Assembly (NCBI RefSeq): GCF_010977575.1
Contig: NZ_CP048812.1
Coordinates: forward strand, 2,790,001-2,854,000
Length of the DNA stretch: 64,000 bases
Source of the DNA: Halomonas socia
Lineage (GTDB): Bacteria; Pseudomonadota; Gammaproteobacteria; Pseudomonadales; Halomonadaceae
Reading direction: 5' to 3'
In this document: positions 53,948-62,003 of the stretch, one piece after another
Position numbering within the stretch: position 1 is the first letter of the stretch
Layout: each line of letters starts with the position of its first letter
The notes under the pieces: generated by a model
Seen by the model: the letters and a program-made list of their open reading frames with translations, nothing else
Databases searched by the model: none
Told to the model about the DNA's origin: nothing
Made by a program: the position numbers and the translations under genes

Positions 53948-55219
53948 ATGAGTTGTGTTGTATGCTTTTTCCGAGAAAGTCAACAAAAGCATTTAAAAAA
54001 CAATGCTTTTGGAATTAAACGATTCGAAAAGAAATTAAGGAAATATAAAGATGAGTTTATAAAAGGCATTCGTGGAATAGATAGCCTGTCAAAATGCAGT
54101 TGCAATAAGCAATACAACCATCAAGGAATGGTTCAGTGGACCGATTCATTCATGCACTGTCTGAAAAAGTCCGAATCGGAAATATGCTCTGCCTTTGACC
54201 AGATGATATCCATTTATGATGACTTCATTCAAAAGGATCAGAAGACTGCTACAGACAACCTATGGCTATACTTAGAGAATCAAGACCTTCTTGTGTCTTC
54301 AGAAGGTGCCATGACCTATACGAAGCTGCTTTTCCGGGCAAGGCCTAAAAGCGGAACTTTTGATGAGAATGAAATACGTGAATATTTTCACATCCCGTTT
54401 TCAAAGCGACACTTAGTGGGGAATCAGCGCTTCAGCGTAAGTGGTCAGCCTATGCTCTACTTTGGAAGCTCTGTGTTGGCGGTAGCAAAAGAGCTTGATA
54501 AGGAGCCTTCTGAGCTTGCGATAGCAGCATTCCTACCGAGCTATTCGGAATACTACCACACTAAGATATTCAGTCTGACAAATCATATTTCTGAGGTGGT
54601 AGAAAATTCACTGCCCGGTATTTTCGGAGCAGGTTCGCAATTATTATACAATGACCCGAACTGTGCTCCCAACTGCAGAACTATTAGCAAGGATGTTCAT
54701 AGAACGGTCCTGATGCAGGTGTGTACATTTCCTGTTGAATACAGAGGGTCTTTTGTTGCTGAATATGCGATACCCCAAATGCTAACAACCGCGTTGCGTG
54801 AGCACGGGTATGAGGGGATCTACTTTCCGTCAACAAGAGATTATTCAGATTTGTGTGGAAGTCATAGATTTTCGACGCATCATTTTAATTTGGGCCTTTT
54901 TGTTCCTTATGATTTCGTTCAAGATACGAACGAGGCCCTGCTAAATAAATTCTTGCCGTTTATACTTGATGACAGTAAGGGTTATGTTACTAGCGTTGAT
55001 GACGTCCTGAATAAATGCGCAGAGGTTACCGACTTTACTAAAAACTCACCCCACAATAACAACGATTATGTACTTCCAGTTTGCAAGCTTAAGCTTCATA
55101 TTGAGTATGTTAAGGATGCAACAATAAATGGGAGTAGGTATTTTGAATCTGATGCCGGAAAGATTGAGCTTGAGCTTTATATGAAGATGGTATCTCACAT
55201 ATATGGTTGTCTGAAGTAA
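53948..55219 (+). CDS. RES-domain-like protein with Cys-rich N terminus (cassette 10)
   Basis: A 423-residue protein. The N terminus has Cys pairs (SCVVCFF, KCSCN) and a helical region to about residue 120. A RES-like domain follows: LLFRARPKSG, then SKRHLVGNQRFSVSGQPMLYFGSS and VAKEL. RES domains of known toxins degrade NAD by an ADP-ribosyltransferase-like fold. The conserved Arg, Tyr and Ser positions look preserved, but this is by eye. It has no antitoxin in the cassette. Confidence 0.6.
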   Translation: MSCVVCFFRESQQKHLKNNAFGIKRFEKKLRKYKDEFIKGIRGIDSLSKCSCNKQYNHQGMVQWTDSFMHCLKKSESEICSAFDQMISIYDDFIQKDQKTATDNLWLYLENQDLLVSSEGAMTYTKLLFRARPKSGTFDENEIREYFHIPFSKRHLVGNQRFSVSGQPMLYFGSSVLAVAKELDKEPSELAIAAFLPSYSEYYHTKIFSLTNHISEVVENSLPGIFGAGSQLLYNDPNCAPNCRTISKDVHRTVLMQVCTFPVEYRGSFVAEYAIPQMLTTALREHGYEGIYFPSTRDYSDLCGSHRFSTHHFNLGLFVPYDFVQDTNEALLNKFLPFILDDSKGYVTSVDDVLNKCAEVTDFTKNSPHNNNDYVLPVCKLKLHIEYVKDATINGSRYFESDAGKIELELYMKMVSHIYGCLK

Positions 55220-55229
55220 TTCAAAACAG

Positions 55230-55307
55230 GCATAACAATCGGCTTCACGGCGACCGATTCTACGCCGCTTTGCGGCTCCAAACCGGCGCGTGAGCCGAGC
55301 GTTATGC
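55230..55307 (+). other. attC10 recombination site
   Basis: 78 bp, GCATAAC to GTTATGC. Close to attC13 (shared CCGCTTTGCGGCTCCAAACC). Confidence 0.87.
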
Positions 55308-55318
55308 ATGAGGAGGTT

Positions 55319-55780
55319 ATGAGCAATTTTCTCAGGATTGAAAGAATTCCTTACGAGGAGCCTTACCACTTCCAATTGGCATGGGAGGTGTCAAATGGGA
55401 ACACATCTTCATACTTTGAGTACTTCGATAATGCCGAGTCATTGAAAAAGATCGGCAAGGGACTTGAACATTTTCCCCGGCATGGCGGCGATGTATTCGT
55501 ACACGAAATTGGATCCGAGAATCCGGAGGATCGATTTGCGTACTATTTTCGGTTTAGAGTTTTCACAACCGACTCCCGAGGTGGCTCGGCAGTTCAAATC
55601 AGATTTTGCAACAACAGCGATTTACCTCATCGCTCGTCATTTGAGTTCTGTATTCAGGCAGAGCCCGCGGCAATGAACAGACTTGGAAAGCTTTTTTTGG
55701 AGTTTGCAAAGCTCGAAAAGGGATACATGGCTTGGTCGGATGCGGAGTCATTCATAGGCGAAAAGTATGAAATTGCATAA
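55319..55780 (+). CDS. hypothetical protein (cassette 11)
   Basis: A 153-residue protein, probably from ATG 55319; an in-frame ATG at 55304 lies in the attC core itself and would be unusual. It shows alternating beta strands (YHFQLAWEVSNG, FVHEIGSE, FAYYFRFRVFTTDSRGG) and a C-terminal helix. No family recognised. Confidence 0.6.
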   Translation: MSNFLRIERIPYEEPYHFQLAWEVSNGNTSSYFEYFDNAESLKKIGKGLEHFPRHGGDVFVHEIGSENPEDRFAYYFRFRVFTTDSRGGSAVQIRFCNNSDLPHRSSFEFCIQAEPAAMNRLGKLFLEFAKLEKGYMAWSDAESFIGEKYEIA

Positions 55781-55858
55781 CAATCGCCGGCACGGCGACG
55801 GCTTTTTCGTTGCGGCTTTGCCTTCACTACAAAACCGCGCGTGCTCCGGGCGTTAGGG
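55775..55858 (+). other. attC11 recombination site
   Basis: 84 bp, GCATAAC to GTTAGGG. Same subtype as attC8 and attC17. Confidence 0.87.
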
Positions 55859-55892
55859 CTCTTGGAGCTAAACATAATTTAGATGTAAAAAT

Positions 55893-57239
55893 ATGCTAAA
55901 AGATATTCATTTCAAGTTTATCGGATTTCATGGAAGCGATGGACGATGCCACATACGATTAGCTAAGGCGGGAAAAGATAAGCCTTTTGTTATTATCTGT
56001 TCGCAATATAAGAACTATTACGGAACATCAATCACAAATGCCGTTGAATTGATTGCAGAAAAACTATTCTATGAGATTGCGAACGGACGAGTAGAGGGTG
56101 TTTCATTTGACTTTGAACTGCCAATACATGAGCAATGGCACGCTGACACGAACGGATTTGATAAGTTGCTGGCTAAAGCCTTGCCTAGAAAATATCATCA
56201 CAGGTTTAAAGATAGACTTTTAGATATTTTAAAGATATTTAATCAGATAGTTTGGGTTGAGCATTACCCGAAAGATGTTGGATTGCTCCAGGATGCAGCG
56301 TCGGCGAGTATAGTACGGTTAGACGAAAACGGAAACCCTCATTGGCAACATAGAATTCGTAGTGAGGATTATTCCGCTATAGGGTTTAAGCCGAATGAAC
56401 TCTTTCCTAGTGGAAAAGAAATCGATTTGGAGTTTGTCCGAAATGTATCGGAGCTAAAGACTTTTCAGCCAAATGATGACCCGAACGATCATGCTTTGAA
56501 TGGCGAGTTCGAGGGGGGCGAAAGAGAATCTTTGGAGTTTAGGCAGTGCAGATGGATAAATAATTTGTTAGACCTGCTCCCGGCTAAGATTCATACGGAG
56601 CGAGCCGATATTGGAGATAAATCGGATGCATCTGTTGAAGAGAAATATGTCCATAGGTTGATATCAAATATTCTAGCTCTGAAAATGCCTGATTCTGGTC
56701 TCTTTGAAAGAGATTTCCCGATATCTAGACGTCTTGGAATATATAAAGGGGGTAGGGAAAAGGAATGTGACTTTGTTATCTATCATCCAGAAAACAAAGT
56801 GCCGCACTCACTTATTGAGGTAAAAAGGACTTCTGATTCAAATGTCGATCTTGAATCTGGTGTTCATCAGGATATTGCCAGGCTTGCTTTATGCACCAAG
56901 AAGTTCGGATGTTTTTCATATGTTCTCGTGAGTGGTGATTTGCAACTGATAGAGAAAAATCTTATATACTCACCCGTGAGCTCATTGGATATTACGCAAG
57001 ATGTTTTTGAATTGAGTGCTTCTAGTTTGACTCTTGATAGTGACTATCTGTCGCTGCTCGGTAAATTCGGTTTGAATTCAATTTTTATAAAATGCCAGGG
57101 TTATGCTGGTGAGAAAAAGTCGGCTGTTTATATATGGGAGGTGTCTGACAATAAAGATAGCCTAGGTTCTCAAAGGCCATATGAATTTTATATTGTCGGA
57201 CCTAAATCCCTAACAAACCAAAGCACACGGACGCAATAA
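55893..57239 (+). CDS. PD-(D/E)xK nuclease-like protein (cassette 12)
   Basis: A 448-residue protein. The C-terminal half holds Asp293 (KECDFVIYH) and Glu309-x-Lys311 (SLIEVKR), the core of a restriction-endonuclease-like fold, with VHQDIARLALCTKKFG as the following helix. The N-terminal 250 residues are unlike any family I recognise. The last codons (NQSTRTQ) are read from attC12 itself, so the C terminus comes from the recombination site. The group II intron begins 22 bp after the stop. Confidence 0.65.
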   Translation: MLKDIHFKFIGFHGSDGRCHIRLAKAGKDKPFVIICSQYKNYYGTSITNAVELIAEKLFYEIANGRVEGVSFDFELPIHEQWHADTNGFDKLLAKALPRKYHHRFKDRLLDILKIFNQIVWVEHYPKDVGLLQDAASASIVRLDENGNPHWQHRIRSEDYSAIGFKPNELFPSGKEIDLEFVRNVSELKTFQPNDDPNDHALNGEFEGGERESLEFRQCRWINNLLDLLPAKIHTERADIGDKSDASVEEKYVHRLISNILALKMPDSGLFERDFPISRRLGIYKGGREKECDFVIYHPENKVPHSLIEVKRTSDSNVDLESGVHQDIARLALCTKKFGCFSYVLVSGDLQLIEKNLIYSPVSSLDITQDVFELSASSLTLDSDYLSLLGKFGLNSIFIKCQGYAGEKKSAVYIWEVSDNKDSLGSQRPYEFYIVGPKSLTNQSTRTQ

Positions 57240-57261
57240 ATTGCGCCGGTGTTTGGGGCGT
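57208..57261 (+). other. attC12, left part (interrupted by group II intron)
   Basis: CCCTAAC (57208-57214) to GT at 57260-57261. Reconstructed with TAAGT at 59103-59107 the site is 59 bp and its arms (ACACGGACGCAAT with ATTGCGCCGGTGT) pair well. Confidence 0.75.
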
Positions 57262-57660
57262 GTGTGCCGGGCATGGCACAGAACTAGGGAGGTGCAAGTC
57301 CTCCTGCCAGGTGTTCGCAGAGCCGAAGGCTAGGAGAAGGGCAAGGGCGTCATCGCGAGGTGGGGTCTGGAGGAAGCCCAATCCAAAGCGGCGGGGCGAC
57401 GAATAGGAACCCGATACGAGGTGTGGTACACCCGGGGCGAGCGGGCACGTGACCGCGAAGCCCTCCGTCTGCGACTGGGGTGTGCTTTATAAATCGGGCG
57501 TTCACGCCGTGAAAGCTCTGTGCCTTACCCCGGGAGGTCTGCCACGTGTGGACGGACCCACTGAGAGACGAGCGATCGCCTCTGATCGCGTGGCAGAAAT
57601 CAGCCGAGGGCATAGTAGGTTCGCCCGTGAACCGAAGGCCCGAACAGAGACAGGAGTTGA

Positions 57661-59007
57661 GTGTCCGTGCAGGGAAACGGGATGGTATCAGCAAAGCAGC
57701 TCACGCTGCCCCTGACATTACCAGGGGATGAACCCGTTGCCGGAAATCGGGACAGCTCGCACTCCGTTCAACCCTCACCGTGGATGGCGCGTGTATTGAG
57801 CAGGGACAATCTCACCCGCGCTCTGAAACAGGTAAGACGTAACAAGGGAGCGCCGGGCATCGACGGTATGACCGTGGATGAGCTGCCAGATTATCTGCGC
57901 CAACACTGGCCAGGGATCCGACAGCAACTGCTCCAGCAGACCTACCGACCGAAACCGGTACGGCGGGTCACTATTCCCAAAGCCAATGGCGGTTCCCGCC
58001 CCCTGGGCGTTCCGACAGTGCTGGATCGCTTTATCCAGCAAGCGATTGCCCAGGTAGTCCAGCAAGACTGGGAGCCTTGCTTCCATCCCCGCAGCTACGG
58101 CTTTCGCCCCGGATGCTCTGCGCATCAAGCGGTCCGATACGGACAGCATTGCGCTCGGGAAGGCCGCAACTGGGTGGTGGATCTGGACTTGGAAGCCTTC
58201 TTTGACCGGGTGAACCATGATCGGCTGATGGCACGCCTGAAACGGCACACGCCGGACAGGCCGTTACTCAGGTTGATCAACCGATACCTGAAGGCAGGGG
58301 TCCAGATCGACAACTGCAAAGCCCCGACCCCCGAAGGCGTGCCGCAAGGCGGGCCACTGTCTCCGGTGCTGGCGAATGTGGTGCTGGATGAACTGGATTG
58401 GGAGCTGGAGCGGCGCAATCTGCGCTTTGCCCGCTACGCGGATGATTGCCAGATCTATGTTGGCAGTCGCCGTGCAGGAGAGCGAGTGATGGTGAGTCTG
58501 ACGCGCTTTATCGAGGACTCACTGAGGCTCACAGTGAATACACGAAAGAGCGCGGTAGACCGGCCCTGGAAGCGCAGCTTCCTGGGCTTCACCCTCAGCC
58601 GGAAAGGGCAGCGCTTGAAGGTGGCTAGCGAAGCCATCTCCAAGCTGAAAGCCCGGATCCGGATACTGAGCCGCCGAACACGGGGCCACTCACTGGTCCA
58701 GGTGATCGCAGACCTGAAAGAGACCCTGCTTGGTTGGAAAGCGTACTTCGACGAAGCCGAAGTGCTGAGCCCGCTGCGGGATCTGGACAAGTGGATACGG
58801 CGGAGACTGCGAAGTTACGTGTGGAAGCAATGGGGTCGAAGGGGATATCGTGAACTGAGAAAGCGGGGCGTCTCGGTCAGGTTGGCCTGGAACACTGCGA
58901 AATCAGCTCATGGGCCGTGGCGCCTGAGCCGTTCGCCGGCACTGGCGCAGGCACTTCCCGCCCACTACTTCCGGTGCCGTGGACTGCCGGAATTGGCAGT
59001 ACGGTAA
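57661..59007 (+). CDS. group II intron reverse transcriptase/maturase
   Basis: A 448-residue intron protein from GTG 57661, 5 bases after AGGAG. RT motifs include GIDGMTVDE, IPKANGGSRPLGVPTVLDRFIQQA, DLDLEAFFDRVNHDRLM, PQGGPLSPVLANV and the catalytic YADD (FARYADDCQIYV). The maturase X domain follows. No C-terminal HNH endonuclease, as expected for class IIC. Confidence 0.93.
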   Translation: MSVQGNGMVSAKQLTLPLTLPGDEPVAGNRDSSHSVQPSPWMARVLSRDNLTRALKQVRRNKGAPGIDGMTVDELPDYLRQHWPGIRQQLLQQTYRPKPVRRVTIPKANGGSRPLGVPTVLDRFIQQAIAQVVQQDWEPCFHPRSYGFRPGCSAHQAVRYGQHCAREGRNWVVDLDLEAFFDRVNHDRLMARLKRHTPDRPLLRLINRYLKAGVQIDNCKAPTPEGVPQGGPLSPVLANVVLDELDWELERRNLRFARYADDCQIYVGSRRAGERVMVSLTRFIEDSLRLTVNTRKSAVDRPWKRSFLGFTLSRKGQRLKVASEAISKLKARIRILSRRTRGHSLVQVIADLKETLLGWKAYFDEAEVLSPLRDLDKWIRRRLRSYVWKQWGRRGYRELRKRGVSVRLAWNTAKSAHGPWRLSRSPALAQALPAHYFRCRGLPELAVR

Positions 59008-59028
59008 CGGGTTGAATCAAGTCACTGA

Positions 59029-59062
59029 ATCGCCGTGGTACGTGATCCGTATGCCCGGTGAT
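59029..59062 (+). ncRNA. group II intron domain V
   Basis: A 34-base hairpin, ATCGCCG pairing with CGGTGAT around a second helix, lies 22 bp after the maturase stop. This is the size and form of the catalytic domain V, with CGC near the 5' strand as in class C introns. The remaining tail (to 59102) would form domain VI. Confidence 0.8.
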
Positions 59063-59102
59063 GTGGGAGGAGGGGCATCGTGAGGTGCCTCCCTATCCCG
59101 AT

Positions 59103-59107
59103 TAAGT
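59103..59107 (+). other. attC12, right core remainder
   Basis: TAAGT, which with GT at 57260-57261 completes GTTAAGT. Confidence 0.65.
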
Positions 59108-59148
59108 GCCACTATTGCAGGAGTGTAGATTTCGGATGATAGTTAAAA

Positions 59149-59726
59149 ATGCAATTTAGAATATTTTCAGCCTTTTTGATTTTTATTGGCTCGTATCTAC
59201 CTCTGGCTTTAATACTGGCCGTCCAAGACATACCAATGTCGTGGTGGGAGCGGCCATTTTGTGATTTTTCAAACATGAGCGAATGTTACTTTAATCCATT
59301 CGCCAACCCCTACTTTTCTGTAGTGTTTCTTCTTCTAACTATTCTTTCGGTTTTTTTATCAAATATATCTCTTAAAAAATATCTTTTCCGTTCAAGGCTA
59401 AGGTCACAAAGGCAAAGCCAATACCAAACGATATTATTAATTATGTGTTTCCGTATGTTGTATCGTTTATGGGAATTAGCTATGAGCATCCCGAAAAGCT
59501 CTTGGGTTTCGCCGTTTTCTTATTTTGGATGTTCGCAATAACCTATAAGTCAGGCCAAATTATAATGAACCCGCTTTTGCTCATGTTTGGCTGGAAGCTA
59601 TACGAAGTAGAGGCGGAAATAAATGGCAATGAGAGAAGTGTAAGGGTTTTATTTAAAGGAAATTTGTCCCCAGGCGAATATGACGCACAAACAATACAAG
59701 ATTTCTATATTGCAAGAGGTGGCTAA
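59149..59726 (+). pseudogene. kwaA: KwaA membrane protein of Kiwa, frameshifted as sequenced (cassette 13)
   Basis: The first frame begins MQFRIFSAFLIFIGSYLPLA and runs to SNISLKK; thereafter homology continues in another frame (AKVTKAKPIPNDIINYVFP to FKGNLSPGEYDAQTIQDFY and the stop at 59726). One extra A in the A6 run near 59370 would join them into about 193 residues, the normal KwaA size, with four membrane helices. KwaA is the membrane partner of KwaB. Its end overlaps kwaB by one base. Sequencing error, phase variation or true mutation are all possible. Confidence 0.75.
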
Positions 59727-60640
59727 TGTCTGTTGACTTTCAATCTTTGAAAAATTTTGACTTTGATAACTCAAATCCGCATCTTTGGATTTTTAAAGAT
59801 AGTACTACGACTTCAAGGTTTCGCACATTCTATGTTCAGACTGAAAGCGAATTAAATACAAAGCTGAAAGAGTTTGTCAAAAATGAGATTGATAGGATAA
59901 CGGAGCACAGCCCATACACATATATATCGCAAAATAACGAAAATAGCTGTCTTACGTTAGACCCATCTTCAACAGATTTTAATAGTCTAAAAGTTCTAGT
60001 GGATCGCCTTGAAAGTGAGCATAGGATATCAGACTCCAAGGACTTAAAAGGAGCTAAAGGGTATGTGGTTAAATTTACATTAAATGGACAAACGGTTTAT
60101 GCCGTAAAACGCTCTACGTCATCATGGAAAACCTCGTACCCTAAGAAGTATATAAACATGATATTTTCTAATGGCGAACTGTCGGCCGTTGAGAATAATA
60201 GTTTTTCTATTGAGAAAAGTTTTGACTTTTATGTCTTTGGCAATACAGCGTTTATTGCGAACAAACGGGGGTTTGAGTCTGCAATGAAATATCGTGAGGA
60301 GTATGTACAAGCTTTTTCACAGCTTCAACAGTCGCCCTCATTTAGCGGACTATTTTCTGATTTGTCGCCAATAGTAGAATATGTGGGTAGCAATTCCATA
60401 CAGTTGAGGAGAATGGCTGTCATTGAAGAGAAAGGGATTTATAACCGACCAAATTTTATCCAAACTCTACAAAGAGTTAGTAACAGTAGAGGGTGGGGCA
60501 TAAATTTTGATCATGTCAACAACACAATAGTTCCGTGCTCCCAGACTGTGAAGGTTATTATGCAGGTGTTACTAGATCATCGGCTGATGAGCGAAATTAC
60601 AGATAATATCTATGATGTTCCAGATGCTAAGGAGATATAA
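59726..60640 (+). CDS. kwaB: KwaB, DUF4868 protein of the Kiwa defence system (cassette 13)
   Basis: A 304-residue DUF4868 protein. Typical segments: VYAVKRSTSSWKTSYPKKYI, FSIEKSFDFYVFGNTAFIAN, NSIQLRRMAVIEEKGIYNRP and QVLLDHRLMSEITDNIYDVP. In Kiwa, KwaB works with membrane KwaA against phage. Starts at ATG 59726 in a TAATG overlap with kwaA. Intact. Confidence 0.9.
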   Translation: MSVDFQSLKNFDFDNSNPHLWIFKDSTTTSRFRTFYVQTESELNTKLKEFVKNEIDRITEHSPYTYISQNNENSCLTLDPSSTDFNSLKVLVDRLESEHRISDSKDLKGAKGYVVKFTLNGQTVYAVKRSTSSWKTSYPKKYINMIFSNGELSAVENNSFSIEKSFDFYVFGNTAFIANKRGFESAMKYREEYVQAFSQLQQSPSFSGLFSDLSPIVEYVGSNSIQLRRMAVIEEKGIYNRPNFIQTLQRVSNSRGWGINFDHVNNTIVPCSQTVKVIMQVLLDHRLMSEITDNIYDVPDAKEI

Positions 60641-60646
60641 TTCCAC

Positions 60647-60724
60647 ACTTAACAATCGGCTGCACAGCGACCTATTTTCCGCCGCTTTGCGGCTCCAAAC
60701 CGGCGCGTGAGCCGGGCGTTAATT
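60647..60724 (+). other. attC13 recombination site
   Basis: 78 bp, ACTTAAC to GTTAATT. Same subtype as attC10. Confidence 0.87.
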
Positions 60725-60740
60725 TTTTCGAGGAAATCGG

Positions 60741-61241
60741 ATGCCGTATCAGTATCCATTGCGGATAGATAATCATCAGCTTGAAGAGATGTCCGAGAGA
60801 TTTTTTCGGAACAAGTTGCCTAGAAATTGGACCTGCGAAAAGCCAGCCCATGATTATGGCGTAGATCTGAGGGTTGATCTTTTTAAGGGCAGAGCCGCCA
60901 CTGGGCTCGAGCTGATAGTGCAACTCAAGGCTTCAACAGAAGGCTCAAACGGCGAGACTGAGACGGTCACTCTGAAAACCTCTACTTATAACCATCTGTG
61001 GGATAAGCTCCAGGTCGTAATCCTGGTGAAGTACATTGAGAGGGAGGATGAAGCTTATTGGCTTCTTTTAAGTGAAATCCCTGAACCGAACCAAGAGAAC
61101 GAATCATTTACTGTCCATATTCCAAAGAACAATGCACTGAGCAAAATCGATTGGGATCAGATTTTCGAGTACGTTCGTGGTGTGACAGATGAGAAATTGG
61201 CGGTTCGCCGAAAAAACCAGCTGCGACACAATAGAAATTAA
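60741..61241 (+). CDS. DUF4365-type nuclease-fold protein (cassette 14)
   Basis: A 166-residue protein. AHDYGVDLRVDLF and GLELIVQLKAS give a PD-(D/E)xK-like core with Asp42 and Gln61-x-Lys63, as in the DUF4365 family. Such domains are common in defence islands, sometimes as inactive nucleases. It stands alone in its cassette. Confidence 0.75.
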   Translation: MPYQYPLRIDNHQLEEMSERFFRNKLPRNWTCEKPAHDYGVDLRVDLFKGRAATGLELIVQLKASTEGSNGETETVTLKTSTYNHLWDKLQVVILVKYIEREDEAYWLLLSEIPEPNQENESFTVHIPKNNALSKIDWDQIFEYVRGVTDEKLAVRRKNQLRHNRN

Positions 61242-61307
61242 CAAGGTGGTCAACGGGACGCCAACTACGCTGCGCTTCGTTGGCGCTCGTTACCACTGGC
61301 GTTATAC
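61236..61307 (+). other. attC14 recombination site
   Basis: 72 bp, AATTAAC to GTTATAC. Similar to attC2. Confidence 0.83.
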
Positions 61308-61322
61308 GTAAGGTAGATTTTG

Positions 61323-61916
61323 ATGTTGATCCCTGGATTTATATCAGTATTGATAGTCATCGTTGTTTTCGCTCTTACCTACGGGATGCATCAGCTTGGG
61401 CTGAGTGAGAAAGAATTTTTGAGTTTGACTATCAATGCCTGGGCTAGCGGTGGAGCACTGATATCTGCTACCTTCGTAGTTTATGGGTACCTGCTGAATG
61501 TTCGTGCTTTTGCAGAAGCAAACAAACCTAAACTGCTGGTTTATGTTGAAAATGCACAGGCGACTCTAATTCCAACGGGTAAAGATGTTCACCAAACTCG
61601 GATCTGTTACCGGAATGTTGGTGGTGTTGAAGCAGAAAAGTTCTTTTTGTTCGCCCAACTCGTCGGGAGCGACGAAAAGCTTGAAATCCCAAGGTTATTC
61701 AATGAACCAGTCGACCTCCAAATTGGTGATTCGCGCGTTAGAGACTTTCCGACGGAGACTTACCTCATAGACAATGGTATTCCAAGCGCTGTGGTCCAGA
61801 ATCTCGAAAAATATAGACTGCGCGTTGGTTACAGCGTTCGGTCTTTAGGTAAAACCATAAAGCGATCTTACGATTACGCGTGGGAGCCCAGTACACAGCG
61901 CTGGAACATCGTATAA
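61323..61916 (+). CDS. membrane protein, unknown (cassette 15)
   Basis: A 197-residue protein from ATG 61323. Two N-terminal hydrophobic helices (IPGFISVLIVIVVFALTYG and SGGALISATFVVYGYLL) precede a beta-rich domain (PKLLVYVENAQATLIP, TRICYRNVGGVEAEKFFLF). The plan is like cassette 3, but sequence similarity is weak. Function unknown. Confidence 0.65.
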   Translation: MLIPGFISVLIVIVVFALTYGMHQLGLSEKEFLSLTINAWASGGALISATFVVYGYLLNVRAFAEANKPKLLVYVENAQATLIPTGKDVHQTRICYRNVGGVEAEKFFLFAQLVGSDEKLEIPRLFNEPVDLQIGDSRVRDFPTETYLIDNGIPSAVVQNLEKYRLRVGYSVRSLGKTIKRSYDYAWEPSTQRWNIV

Positions 61917-61988
61917 CCAAGCCATGTACCGGATGCCAAAACCTCCGCTTGGCTGCGGCTTTGTCACCGGTGATGGCCGGCGTTAAGT
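61911..61988 (+). other. attC15 recombination site
   Basis: 78 bp, GTATAAC to GTTAAGT. Its arms resemble reconstructed attC4 (GTACCGGATGCCAAAA). Confidence 0.85.
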
Positions 61989-62003
61989 GCCCAAGGAGTA
62001 TCG

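Larger units (their letters stand above)
57262..59102 (+). mobile_element. group IIC intron inserted in attC12
   Basis: An 1841-bp element. It starts GTGTG and ends AT, both fitting group II consensus ends, and carries a maturase gene and a 34-base domain V. Boundaries were set by restoring a canonical GTTAAGT core when the element is removed. The intron-coding strand matches the cassette genes. Confidence 0.82.

Noticed and set aside
57260-57264. Intron start at 57260 instead of 57262
   Set aside because: Both give GTGTG, but only 57262 together with an end at 59102 (AT) restores a full GTTAAGT core.
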